From: an uncultured Eubacteriales bacterium
GTDB taxonomy: Bacteria; Bacillota; Clostridia; Oscillospirales; Oscillospiraceae
DNA: 64,000 nucleotides
Direction: 5' to 3'
Assembly: GCA_902492005.1 (NCBI GenBank)
Contig: CABUJV010000006.1
Coordinates: 1 to 64,000, forward strand
The position numbers were made by a program, and so were the translations under genes. Shown here one piece after another: positions 24,099 to 31,990 of this stretch. Within the stretch, counting starts at the first letter, position 1; each line of letters opens with the position of its first letter. The notes under the pieces are model-generated. The model saw only the letters and a list, made by a program, of their open reading frames with translations, searched no databases and was not told where the DNA came from.

Positions 24099-24782
24099 TC
24101 ATGGGATACGCAGCAGGACAGGCAGGATCTCCAGCCCCGGCCTGCCCTGGCGGACCGCCTCCGCCAGCACCGCCGAGGGCGGAGCGTCCGCCTGGTGCTG
24201 GACCAGCCGCAGCCGCTTGGGCTCCAGTCCATGGGCCCGCAGGGCCTCCAGCAGATCGGCCAGCCGCTCCGGCCGGTGGACCAGGGCAAAGCGCCCGCCG
24301 TTTCTCACCAGCCGCCCGGCGGCGGCGCACAGCTCGTCCAAGGTACAGGCGTGCTCCATGCGGGCCGCCCCGCCGGACGCCCCGCCGCCCTCCCGAAACC
24401 AGGGCGGATTGGACACCGCCAGGTCAAACCCGCCGGCCGGCAGCAGTTCCGGGTCCCGCAGGTCCCCGGCGCAGACCCGCCCCTCCACGCCGTTTTCCCG
24501 AAAATTCCGAGCCGCCGCCGCCGCCGCGGCCGGGTTCAGCTCCACGCCGGTGAGGGTCAGGCTGGATTCCCGCTCCAGCAGGAGCAGTCCCAGCGCCCCG
24601 GAGCCGCAGCCCAGATCACACACCCGCCAGCCCCGCCGCAGGGTGGCGAAGCCTCCCAGGGCCAGGGTGTCGCTCCCCAGAGGAAAGCAGTCCGCCGTCT
24701 GTATCAGGGTATAGCGCCCCAGCCGCTCGGTTCGCTCTATGGCAATCCGCCCCCTCGTGTGGTAACTGGTTTTTGTATCCAT
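24099..24782 (-). CDS. TrmN6-like tRNA (adenine-N6)-methyltransferase
   Basis: A 227-residue class I SAM-dependent methyltransferase. The SAM-binding DLGCGSGALGLLLLE lies at ~56-70, and LAVSNPPWFREG (~121-132) holds the NPPW/Y motif of N6-adenine methyltransferases. This family (YfiC/TrmN6, Bacillus YabB) modifies tRNA1Val A37 and is usually next to rsmI, as here. Its ATG is only 24 nt from the divergent GNAT gene, so each promoter must lie within or very close to the other gene. The ribosome-binding site is weak. Confidence 0.88.
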   Translation of the reverse strand: MDTKTSYHTRGRIAIERTERLGRYTLIQTADCFPLGSDTLALGGFATLRRGWRVCDLGCGSGALGLLLLERESSLTLTGVELNPAAAAAAARNFRENGVEGRVCAGDLRDPELLPAGGFDLAVSNPPWFREGGGASGGAARMEHACTLDELCAAAGRLVRNGGRFALVHRPERLADLLEALRAHGLEPKRLRLVQHQADAPPSAVLAEAVRQGRPGLEILPVLLRIP

Positions 24783-24806
24783 CCATCGTGAAAGTGAGAT
24801 GACCTC

Positions 24807-25625
24807 ATGGAGATCCGCGCCATCGCCGCACTGACGGCTCCAGACGGCTTCGACCGGCTGGAAAACCCGGACCACTCCTTTAATGTCCGCCCCGAGATGC
24901 CCAGCTACTTCCAGGCTCTGGACCGGGGCCAGCCGGTGGGCTCGCTGTCCGTCTTCATGCCCACCGCCGACACCGCGGAGATCAGCGCCTGCGTCCGTCC
25001 ATCCTGCCGGCGGCAGGGGATCTTCCGCGCTCTGCTTCGGGAGGCGGCCGCCGTCCTGCGGCCTGCCGGCTGCCGGCGGCTGCTGTTTTCCTGCCAGGGG
25101 GACAGCGGCGACGGCCGTGCCGTGGCCGCCCACTGGGGCCTGACTCTGGACCACGCGGAATATCTGATGTACTACGGCGGCGCCCATGCCGCCCCCCGCG
25201 TCCCCGTCTCCCTCCGCCCGGCACAGGAGAGCGACCGGCCCGCCCTGGAAGTCCTCTATTCCGCCGCCTTCCCCGGCGACGGCGGGATGGCCGCCGGCTG
25301 CCTGCAGGAGGGCGTCCTCTGCCGGGTGCTGGAGCAGCAGGGCCGCCTGGCGGGCGCCGCCTGTGTCAACCTCCGGGGGGAGGCCCTGTCCGTCTTCGGC
25401 GTGGCGGTGGACCCCGCGCTCCAAGGGCAGGGTCTGGGCGGCGGGCTTATGGCCGCCCTGCTGGACGAGCTGGCCCCTCTGCGGGGCAAACGGCACGTGC
25501 TGCTGGAGGTGGACGGCGTCAATGAGCGGGCCCTCCGCCTGTACGCCTCCAGCGGCTTTACGGTGCGGCGGCAGGTGGAGTATTACTCTCTTCCCCTTCC
25601 GCAAGCTGCTCCATCAGGTGTTTGA
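24807..25625 (+). CDS. Tandem GNAT acetyltransferase
   Basis: A 272-residue protein with two GNAT folds. The N-terminal copy (~30-130) has ACVRPSCRRQGIFRALLREA, and the C-terminal copy (~140-265) has the better acetyl-CoA loop VDPALQGQGLGGGLMAALLD and VNERALRLYASSGFTVRR. In double-GNAT enzymes one copy is often non-catalytic; here the first lacks a clean Q/RxxGxG/A loop. The substrate is unknown. Its last 68 nt overlap the 3' end of the convergent Nudix gene. Confidence 0.82.
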   Translation: MEIRAIAALTAPDGFDRLENPDHSFNVRPEMPSYFQALDRGQPVGSLSVFMPTADTAEISACVRPSCRRQGIFRALLREAAAVLRPAGCRRLLFSCQGDSGDGRAVAAHWGLTLDHAEYLMYYGGAHAAPRVPVSLRPAQESDRPALEVLYSAAFPGDGGMAAGCLQEGVLCRVLEQQGRLAGAACVNLRGEALSVFGVAVDPALQGQGLGGGLMAALLDELAPLRGKRHVLLEVDGVNERALRLYASSGFTVRRQVEYYSLPLPQAAPSGV

Positions 25626-26208
25626 TGATGCGGGCGGTGAGACCCCAGACGGCGTGGCCGCGGTAGCTCCAGATGGGCACCTCCATCCTCCCCGCCCGCC
25701 AGCGGTAGCCCCGGTCGAAGCCGATGAGAGGATAGGGGAAGTCCTCCCCCACCTCGGCCCGCAGGGGGCAGCGGTACACCTGGGGCGGATTCTCCCGGAA
25801 AAAGCGCACCGGCGCCAGAAAGGTCTCCTTCACCTCGGCGTCGCTGGCCGACATGTGGATCACCGCCCCGGCATCCACCTGAGCCAGCACCGGGTGGAGC
25901 AGGGCGCCGTCCCGGTGCTGGAGCTCATCCAGCCGGGCAATGGGCCGGATGGCCGAGGCGGGGATGCCTAGCTCCTCCCAGGTCTCCCGGAAGGCGCACT
26001 GGGTGGGCCCCTCGCCGGGCTCCATCCGGCCGCCGGGGAAGCAGACCTCCCCCGGCTGGCGGTTCAGCGTCTCCGAACGGACCTCCAGCAGCAGATAGGG
26101 CTCCCCTTGCCACTCCACCAGTGGCACCAGCACGGCGTAGTGGGCCCGCACGTCCATCAGGACAGGGGTATGGTCCATGAACCGCCGCTCGAAATCATCA
26201 ATGGTCAT
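25558..26208 (-). CDS. Nudix hydrolase, CoA pyrophosphatase-like
   Basis: A 216-residue Nudix protein. LNRQPGEVCFPGGRMEPGE joined to ETWEELG covers the Nudix box. The preceding LNRQPGEVCFPGG matches the extra motif of CoA diphosphatases (NudL/YeaB), which cut CoA to phosphopantetheine and 3',5'-ADP. GGGGAGAG precedes the ATG. Its 3' end overlaps the convergent GNAT gene by 68 nt. It starts 20 nt after nrdG, so it probably shares the nrdG promoter. Confidence 0.88.
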   Translation of the reverse strand: MTIDDFERRFMDHTPVLMDVRAHYAVLVPLVEWQGEPYLLLEVRSETLNRQPGEVCFPGGRMEPGEGPTQCAFRETWEELGIPASAIRPIARLDELQHRDGALLHPVLAQVDAGAVIHMSASDAEVKETFLAPVRFFRENPPQVYRCPLRAEVGEDFPYPLIGFDRGYRWRAGRMEVPIWSYRGHAVWGLTARIIKHLMEQLAEGEESNTPPAAAP

Positions 26209-26228
26209 CCGCGCTCTCCCCTCTCTGT

Positions 26229-26756
26229 TCAGGATTCCGGCACCGTAAAGTGGGCCAGCGGGTCGGGCCGGGTCCACAGGACCACCCGGCCTTCCCGCTC
26301 CGTTCTCCGCAGGTCAATGAGCCGCTGGTTGTCCGAGCCTCGGAACAGGGCGGCATAGGACTTCCGGGCTACTGCAAAGGGGCCGTCCACCAGCACGTCG
26401 GTGGCGGCCAGCAGAGCCAGCCGGTCCGGGTCGCCCTCCGCCAGGAGCTGCTCATAGGTCCAGCCGGTGTAGGTCCACACGTCCAGGCCCCGGTCCCGGG
26501 CCGCCCGGGCCAGAGCAGTGCACTGCGCCGCCTGGAGGAAAGGGTCGCCGCCGGACAGGGTCAGCCCCTGGAGCAGCGGGTTGGCGTCCAGCAGGGCGAT
26601 GAGCTCCGCCAGCTCCGCCTCCCGTCCCCCTGCCGGGTCGTGGGTATCCGGGTTGTGGCAGCCGGGGCAGCGATGGGGGCAGCCCTGGGTAAAGACCGTC
26701 AGCCGCAGGCCGGGGCCGTCCACGATGGAGTCGGAGATGGTGTTGGCGATGCGCAC
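26229..26756 (-). CDS. nrdG: Anaerobic ribonucleotide reductase activating protein
   Basis: A 175-residue radical-SAM activase for NrdD. VDGPGLRLTVFTQGC leads into the CxxxCxxC cluster motif CPHRCPGCHN, and TLSGGDPFLQ follows. It installs the glycyl radical on NrdD under anaerobic conditions. The start is a GTG at 26754-26756, chosen because AAAGGAGGGA lies 6-8 nt upstream and the sequence begins with the family's RIANTISDSIVDGPG. It is separated from nrdD by the RlmI-like gene and has its own promoter. Confidence 0.95.
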   Translation of the reverse strand: MRIANTISDSIVDGPGLRLTVFTQGCPHRCPGCHNPDTHDPAGGREAELAELIALLDANPLLQGLTLSGGDPFLQAAQCTALARAARDRGLDVWTYTGWTYEQLLAEGDPDRLALLAATDVLVDGPFAVARKSYAALFRGSDNQRLIDLRRTEREGRVVLWTRPDPLAHFTVPES

Positions 26757-26784
26757 GGCGCGTCCCTCCTTTTGTGATTCTTCC

Positions 26785-26813
26785 ATTATACCCGTCTTTT
26801 TCCCCAGGCACAA
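26785..26813 (-). promoter_or_regulatory. Promoter of nrdG
   Basis: Minus strand: TTGTGC (26808-26813), 17 bp, TATAAT (26785-26790). The -10 is perfect and the -35 is weak. No NrdR-type box is visible next to it. Confidence 0.55.
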
Positions 26814-26830
26814 GCGTCCGGGAGCAGAAA

Positions 26831-26860
26831 ATGCCCCCGGCACCGCCGGGGACATTTTTT
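26831..26860 (-). terminator. Terminator after the RlmI-like gene
   Basis: A 10-bp GC-rich stem (26832-26841/26845-26854) with one mismatch and a 3-nt loop. On the minus strand it is followed by TTTTCTGC. It splits the RlmI-like gene from nrdG. Confidence 0.7.
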
Positions 26861-28061
26861 ATCGGTCATCGCAGACCTGGAAGATATAAAACTTCAGGTA
26901 GTAGGACTCGTCCGCCCCCCATAGGATGGGGTGATCGGGGGACTGGGTGCGGTACTCCACCTGCCGCAACCGCCGGCGGGCGTCCCGGGCAGCTTCTCCC
27001 ACAGTCTGGGCGAAGAGCTCCGGCGTCATGAAGTGGGAGCAGGAGCAGGTGGCCAGATAGCCCCCGTCCCGCACCAGGGCGATCCCCCGGCGGTTGATCT
27101 CCCGGTAGCCCCGGACCGCCTTTTTGACCGAAGCCCGGGACTTGGTGAAGGCGGGCGGGTCCAGAATCACCAGGTCGAACCGCTCGCCCCGGCGCTCCAG
27201 CTCAGGCAGCAGGTCGAACACGTCGCGGCACGCGAAGCCCACCCGGCCGTCCATGCCGTTGAGGGCGGCATTCTCCCGGGCCTGCAGCACCCCGGTCTCC
27301 GAGGCGTCCACCCCCAGCACCTCCTCCGCGCCGCCCTTGGCGGCGTTGAGGGCGAAGGCCCCGGTATGGGTGAAGCAGTCCAGGGCCCGGCCGCCCCGGG
27401 CCAGGGGCTGGATGGCCAGCCGGTTGTACTTCTGGTCCAGGAAAAAGCCGGTCTTCTGCCCCTCGGCCACGTCCACCAGGTACTTCACACCGTTCTCCAC
27501 GATCTCCACCTTGGGGTCGAAGGGCTCGGACAGGAAGCCTTTCACCCGCTCCATACCCTCCTTGAGCCGCACCTTGGCGTCGCTGCGCTCATAGACGCCC
27601 CGGATGAGAATGCCGTCCTCGGCCAGGGCCTGCACCAGCAGGCGGAGGATGGTCCCCTTCAGCCGGTCGATGCCCAGGGCCAGAGACTCCACCACCAGCA
27701 CATCGGCGAACTTGTCCACCACCAAGCCGGGCAAAAAGTCGGCCTCCCCAAAGATGAGGCGGCAGCAGGCGGTGTCCACGGTGTCCTTCCGGTACTGCCA
27801 GGCCGCCCGGACCCGCCGGTTCAGGAAGGCCTCGTCAATGATGGCGCCGGCCCGGCGGGACAGCACCCGCACGGCAATGGTGGAGGCCGTGTTGACGAAG
27901 CCGTGGCCCAGCACATAGCCGTTGTAGTCCTCAATGCGCACCAGCCCGCCGTTTTCCCATGGGCCGGTGAGGAGGTCGATCTCGTTGTCGTAGATCCAGG
28001 GTCCGCCGGCCTTAAAGGACCGGCCCTCCCCTTTTTTGAGGCGGACCGCCGCCTGTTCCAT
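26859..28061 (-). CDS. RlmI-like 23S rRNA (cytosine-C5) methyltransferase
   Basis: A 400-residue class I SAM-dependent rRNA methyltransferase. An N-terminal PUA-like RNA-binding domain (about 1-75, SFKAGGPWIYDNEI) is followed by the central EEHRE-like part and the Rossmann domain: ALDCFTHTGAFALNAAKGGA, then DLVILDPPAFTKS with the DPPxF motif and CSCSHFMTPE with the catalytic-Cys region. It resembles RlmI/YwbD. AAAGGAAG lies 7 nt upstream. It is 16 nt downstream of nrdD and probably read from the nrdD transcript. Confidence 0.9.
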   Translation of the reverse strand: MEQAAVRLKKGEGRSFKAGGPWIYDNEIDLLTGPWENGGLVRIEDYNGYVLGHGFVNTASTIAVRVLSRRAGAIIDEAFLNRRVRAAWQYRKDTVDTACCRLIFGEADFLPGLVVDKFADVLVVESLALGIDRLKGTILRLLVQALAEDGILIRGVYERSDAKVRLKEGMERVKGFLSEPFDPKVEIVENGVKYLVDVAEGQKTGFFLDQKYNRLAIQPLARGGRALDCFTHTGAFALNAAKGGAEEVLGVDASETGVLQARENAALNGMDGRVGFACRDVFDLLPELERRGERFDLVILDPPAFTKSRASVKKAVRGYREINRRGIALVRDGGYLATCSCSHFMTPELFAQTVGEAARDARRRLRQVEYRTQSPDHPILWGADESYYLKFYIFQVCDDR

Positions 28062-28077
28062 GTCCGTTCTTCCTTTC

Positions 28078-30402
28078 TCAGACCGAGTGCTTCACCCGGT
28101 CGCGCTCCTCGGCCCGCTTGGCGTTGTTGAAGCGGTCCAAGGTGCCCACCAGATAGCCGGTGATGCGGCGGATGCGCTCGAAGGGCACGCCGTCGGCCTC
28201 GGTCCTGCCGCAGCCGGGGCACTGGTCCCCGATGATGCCGGAAAAGCCGCACACCGGGTCCCGGTCCACTGGGTGATTCACGCTGCCGTAGCCGATGCCG
28301 TGCTCCTTCATGTCCCGAATGACCCGCTCAAAGGCCTCCAGGTTGTCGCAGGGGTCGCCGTCCATCTCGATGTAAGTGATATGACCGGCGTTGGTCAGAG
28401 CGTGGTAAGGGGCCTCGATGGCGATCTTCTCATGGGCGGAGATGGGGAAATACACCGGCACATGGAAGGAGTTGGTGTAGTAGTCCCGGTCGGTAACGCC
28501 GGGGATGACGCCATACTTCTCCTTGTCGATGCGGACGAACCGGCCGGAGAGCCCCTCGGCGGGGGTGGCCAGCAAAGAGAAGTTCAGGCCCCGTCCGGCG
28601 CTCTCGGCGTCCATCCGGGCGCGCATGTGGGCGACGATCTCCCGGCCCAGCACCCGGGCCCTCTCGCTCTCGCCGTGGTGGACGCCCACCAGGGCCTTGA
28701 GGCACTCGGCCAAGCCGATGAAGCCCACCGACAGGGTGCCGTGCTTGAGCACCTCCCGCACCTCGTCGTTCCAGTCCAGCTTGTCTGAATCCAGCCACAC
28801 CCCCTGCCCCATGAGGAAGGGGTAGTTATACACATGCTTGCGGCACTGGATCTCGAACCGCTCCAGAAGCTGATCCACGCACAGGTCCAGCATCCGGTCC
28901 AGCCCCTCGAAGAAGACGTTCACGTCGCCCTTGGCCTTAATGGCCAGCCGGGGCAGATTGATGGTGGTGAAGCTCAGGTTGCCCCTGCCGTTGCAGATCT
29001 CCCGCTCGGGGTCGTAGACGTTGCCGATGACCCTGGTACGGCAGCCCATATAGGCGATCTCGGTCTCGGGGTGACCGGGCTTGTAATACTGGAGGTTGAA
29101 GGGGGCGTCGATAAAAGAGAAGTTGGGGAACAGCCGCTTGGCCGAGCAGCGGATGGCAAGCTGGAACAGGTCGTAGTTGGGGTCTCCCGGCTCATAGTTG
29201 ACCCCGGACTTCACCCGGAAGATCTGGATGGGGAATATGGGAGTCTCACCGCCGCCCAGCCCGGCCTCGGTGGCCAGCAGGATGTTCTTCATGACCATGC
29301 GGCCCTCGGGGGAGGTGTCGGTGCCGTAGTTGATGGAGGAGAAAGGGGTCTGGGCCCCGGCCCGGGAGTGCATGGTGTTCAGGTTGTGGATGAGGGCCTC
29401 CATGGCCTGATAGGCCGCCCGGTCGGTCTCCTTGACGGCCCGGGCGTGGGCGAACCGCTGAGCTTTTTTCAGCTCGCTCTCCTCCCCGAAGGGGGTCAGC
29501 CGGGGCAGCTCGGCGGCGAAGTAGGCCTCGCAGCCGGCCAGGGTGGGCGTAAGGCCGGTCTCCTCCCGGAGCTCGCCCTGGAGCACCTTCAATTTGGCCT
29601 CCGGGTCCTCGTCCCCGCACAGAAGCATCAGGGCGCGGGCCAGATTCTGCCGGTACATGCGCACAAAGGTCTTGCGCACGCCGTCGGCCATGCCGTAGTC
29701 GAAATTGACCACCGACTGGCCGCCGTGCTGGTCGTTCTGGTTGGACTGGATGGCGATGCAGCAAAGCGCAGCATAGGAGGAGATGTCGTTGGGCTCCCGC
29801 AGGGTGCCGTGGCCGGTGGAGAACCCCCCGGCGAAGAGCTTTTTGATGTCGATCTGGCAGCAGGTGGTGGTGAGGGTGAGGAAATCCAGGTCGTGGATGT
29901 GGATGTCCCCCTCCCGGTGGGCCCGGGCGTGCTCGGGATTGAGGACGAACATGTCGTAGAACTGCTTGGCCCCCTCGGAGCCGAACTTGAGCATGGCGCC
30001 CATGGCGGTGTCGCCGTCGATGTTAGCGTTCTCCCGCTTGATGTCGGAGTCCTTGGCGGCGGTGTAGGTGATGTCTCCGTAGGTCTTCATCAGCCGGGTG
30101 TTCATCTCCCGGCTGCGGCTGCGCTGGTCGCGGTAGAGGATGTAGGCCTTGGCCGTCTGGATGTACCCGTTGTCCATGAGCACCTGCTCCACCAGGTCCT
30201 GGATGTGCTCCACCTCGGGGCAGGCGCCCCCCTCCCCGGCCAGCAGCTCCAGGACCTGGTCCGCCAGGCGCTGGGCCGCCTCCTCCTGGCCGGGCTTGTA
30301 CGTGGCGTTAAAGGCCTTGGTAATGGCTGTGGCGATTTTGGACTCGTCGAAGGGCACCAGGCGGCCGTCTCTCTTCTTGATCTTGGTCACGGTTACGGTC
30401 AT
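28078..30402 (-). CDS. nrdD: Anaerobic (class III) ribonucleoside-triphosphate reductase
   Basis: A 774-residue class III reductase making dNTPs without oxygen. Residues ~3-95 form the ATP-cone regulatory domain (KKRDGRLVPFDESKIATAI). The 10-stranded barrel follows, with TTTCCQIDIKKLFAGGFSTG and NDQHGGQSVVNFDYG. Near the C-terminus are the zinc cysteines CGFSGIIGDQCPGCGRTE and the glycyl-radical loop RRITGYLVGTLDRFN. GGGGAGGAG precedes the ATG. The leader holds NrdR-type boxes and a terminator-like hairpin. It is activated by the NrdG encoded downstream. Confidence 0.97.
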   Translation of the reverse strand: MTVTVTKIKKRDGRLVPFDESKIATAITKAFNATYKPGQEEAAQRLADQVLELLAGEGGACPEVEHIQDLVEQVLMDNGYIQTAKAYILYRDQRSRSREMNTRLMKTYGDITYTAAKDSDIKRENANIDGDTAMGAMLKFGSEGAKQFYDMFVLNPEHARAHREGDIHIHDLDFLTLTTTCCQIDIKKLFAGGFSTGHGTLREPNDISSYAALCCIAIQSNQNDQHGGQSVVNFDYGMADGVRKTFVRMYRQNLARALMLLCGDEDPEAKLKVLQGELREETGLTPTLAGCEAYFAAELPRLTPFGEESELKKAQRFAHARAVKETDRAAYQAMEALIHNLNTMHSRAGAQTPFSSINYGTDTSPEGRMVMKNILLATEAGLGGGETPIFPIQIFRVKSGVNYEPGDPNYDLFQLAIRCSAKRLFPNFSFIDAPFNLQYYKPGHPETEIAYMGCRTRVIGNVYDPEREICNGRGNLSFTTINLPRLAIKAKGDVNVFFEGLDRMLDLCVDQLLERFEIQCRKHVYNYPFLMGQGVWLDSDKLDWNDEVREVLKHGTLSVGFIGLAECLKALVGVHHGESERARVLGREIVAHMRARMDAESAGRGLNFSLLATPAEGLSGRFVRIDKEKYGVIPGVTDRDYYTNSFHVPVYFPISAHEKIAIEAPYHALTNAGHITYIEMDGDPCDNLEAFERVIRDMKEHGIGYGSVNHPVDRDPVCGFSGIIGDQCPGCGRTEADGVPFERIRRITGYLVGTLDRFNNAKRAEERDRVKHSV

Positions 30403-30429
30403 TTTATGTCTCTCCTCCCCATAAGCACT

Positions 30430-30452
30430 AAAAAACGCCCCTGCACGGGGCG
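30430..30452 (-). promoter_or_regulatory. Terminator-like hairpin in the nrdD leader
   Basis: On the minus strand CGCCCC-GTGCA-GGGGCG is followed at once by six U's. It sits 28-50 nt before the nrdD start codon and downstream of the NrdR-type box, so it lies inside the leader and not at the end of the upstream gene, which has its own terminator at 30563-30594. It may act as an attenuator. Confidence 0.5.
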
Positions 30453-30472
30453 AAACATTCTGTCACCACGGA

Positions 30473-30520
30473 ACACTATATATTGTGGTTCAAATATCAA
30501 CGTGCACCAATATAATACTC
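30473..30520 (-). promoter_or_regulatory. Tandem NrdR-type boxes upstream of nrdD
   Basis: 30473-30488 reads ACACTATATATTGTGG, nearly identical to the NrdR box consensus ACACWATATATWGTGT. A weaker AT-centred copy lies at 30505-30520. The centres are 32 bp apart, three helical turns, which is the usual spacing of paired NrdR boxes. NrdR would repress nrdD when dATP is plentiful. The second box is degenerate. Confidence 0.65.
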
Positions 30521-30562
30521 GATCGTGGGCAAGCCGTCAAGAGGCACGGCGCAAGAAGCCCC

Positions 30563-30594
30563 AAAAACACCCGCCAAAGATGGCGGGTGTTTTT
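30563..30594 (-). terminator. Terminator of the homocysteine methyltransferase gene
   Basis: AAAAACACCCGCCA pairs fully with its inverse (30563-30576/30581-30594) around a 4-nt loop, with U-rich outer ends on the minus strand. Confidence 0.85.
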
Positions 30595-30629
30595 TAGGGA
30601 TTTCTACCAGTTGACAGCCCCATCCCGCC

Positions 30630-31874
30630 TCAGAGCAGGATCAGTCCGTATTTCTCCGACATGCGCGCCAGGAACTCCGGCTCCAGCTCAGCCGTGCCGT
30701 CGTAGAAGGCCCGTCCCTGATAGGCCCGCAGGGCCCCCTCCAGCAGCTCCGGTACGTCGGACCAGAGGCACAGGGCGTCCCGGACGGCGTACTGTTCCTG
30801 GGCGAAGATCTCCAGGTCGTCGGTGTCCAGCACCTCGATCTTCAGCGCCCCCACCGGGCGCTCCTCCTCGGCCTCCAGGATGTCCTCCATCAGGTGATCG
30901 GTACACTGGATGGTCTCCCCCACGTCCACGTCGGGAGTGATGAACCGGGCCTCCTTCTCGCTGGCGCAGGGGATGACGTCGGGGTCCTTCTCCACGGGCG
31001 GGAAAGCGGAAAAATCCACGCCGGCCATGGCCCGTCCCATGGCGGCGATGTGGGCCGGGGTGGTGCCGCAGCACCCGCCGAAGATGCGCACCCCCGCCGC
31101 CGCCCACTGGGGGGTCCGCCGGGCGAACGCGCCGGCGTTGTCCGGGTAGACGGGCTTTTCCGACGTCAGGTCGGGCAGCCCGGCGCTGGGCTCGGCGATG
31201 AGGGGCAGGTCGGTGTACTGGTGCAGGCGGGCAAGCTGCTCCTCCGCCACCGCCGGATCCACGCAGTTGAGGCCGAAGGCGCTCACCCCCATACCCTGCA
31301 TGACGATGGCGCAGGCCAGCACGTCGGTGCCGCTGGGGGTGCGGCCCTCCTCGTCGCAGTAGCAGGTCACCAGGATGGGCCTGCGGCTGCCCGACTCCCG
31401 GATGCCCAGCACCGCCGCCCGGGCCTCGGCCATGGCCATGACGCTCTCCACCAGGAACAGGTCCACCCCCGCCCGCTCCAGGGCGGCGGCCTGCTCGGCG
31501 TAAAAGCCCACCAGCATCTCGAAGGGAGTCTCTCCATAGGGTGGGATGGCGTGGAGCGTGGGACCCAGGTCTCCGGCCACCAGGGCGTGGCCTGCCGCCG
31601 CCTGCCGGGTCAGGCCGGCAAGGCGGACATTGTACTCCTCCACCCGGCCGGCCAGGCCGAATTTCTCCAGCGCGCCCCGGTTGGCCCCCAGCGTGGGGGT
31701 CACCAGCACTCGGGCGCCCGCCTCCACATAGGCGCGCTGGAGCTCCAGCAGGGCCTCCGGGTGCTCCAGAGCCCACTGCTCGGTGCAGGCGCCCAGGGGC
31801 ATACCGCGCTTCTGCAGCTCGGTGCCGGTGGCGCCGTCCATCAAAAACGGCAGGGATAAAGGAATGGGGTCCAT
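30630..31874 (-). CDS. Homocysteine S-methyltransferase-family protein
   Basis: A 414-residue protein whose first ~290 residues form the homocysteine-binding barrel found in MmuM, BHMT and the MetH N-terminus: LMDGATGTELQKRG, VLVTPTLGANR, FGLNCVDP and the zinc site GGCCGTTPAH. The final ~120 residues (ALKIEVLDTDDLEIFAQEQY) are an extra domain not recognised here. The methyl donor (S-methylmethionine, betaine or a corrinoid) is not evident; no cobalamin domain is present. GGAGG precedes the ATG. It is monocistronic. Confidence 0.85.
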   Translation of the reverse strand: MDPIPLSLPFLMDGATGTELQKRGMPLGACTEQWALEHPEALLELQRAYVEAGARVLVTPTLGANRGALEKFGLAGRVEEYNVRLAGLTRQAAAGHALVAGDLGPTLHAIPPYGETPFEMLVGFYAEQAAALERAGVDLFLVESVMAMAEARAAVLGIRESGSRRPILVTCYCDEEGRTPSGTDVLACAIVMQGMGVSAFGLNCVDPAVAEEQLARLHQYTDLPLIAEPSAGLPDLTSEKPVYPDNAGAFARRTPQWAAAGVRIFGGCCGTTPAHIAAMGRAMAGVDFSAFPPVEKDPDVIPCASEKEARFITPDVDVGETIQCTDHLMEDILEAEEERPVGALKIEVLDTDDLEIFAQEQYAVRDALCLWSDVPELLEGALRAYQGRAFYDGTAELEPEFLARMSEKYGLILL

Positions 31875-31953
31875 AATGTGGAATTCCTCCTCGATGTCTG
31901 CGCAGGTTTCCTTTGGTAGATAAGTATATCACATCCCCCAGGGAAAAAGCAAG

Positions 31954-31980
31954 AAAAGGGGCGGCGGAGCCGCCCCTTTT
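31954..31980 (-). terminator. Terminator of the GT2 gene
   Basis: A perfect 12-bp stem AAAAGGGGCGGC (31954-31965/31969-31980) with a 3-nt loop ends in UUUU on the minus strand, 11 nt after the GT2 stop. Confidence 0.85.
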
Positions 31981-31990
31981 CCCCGAGATT

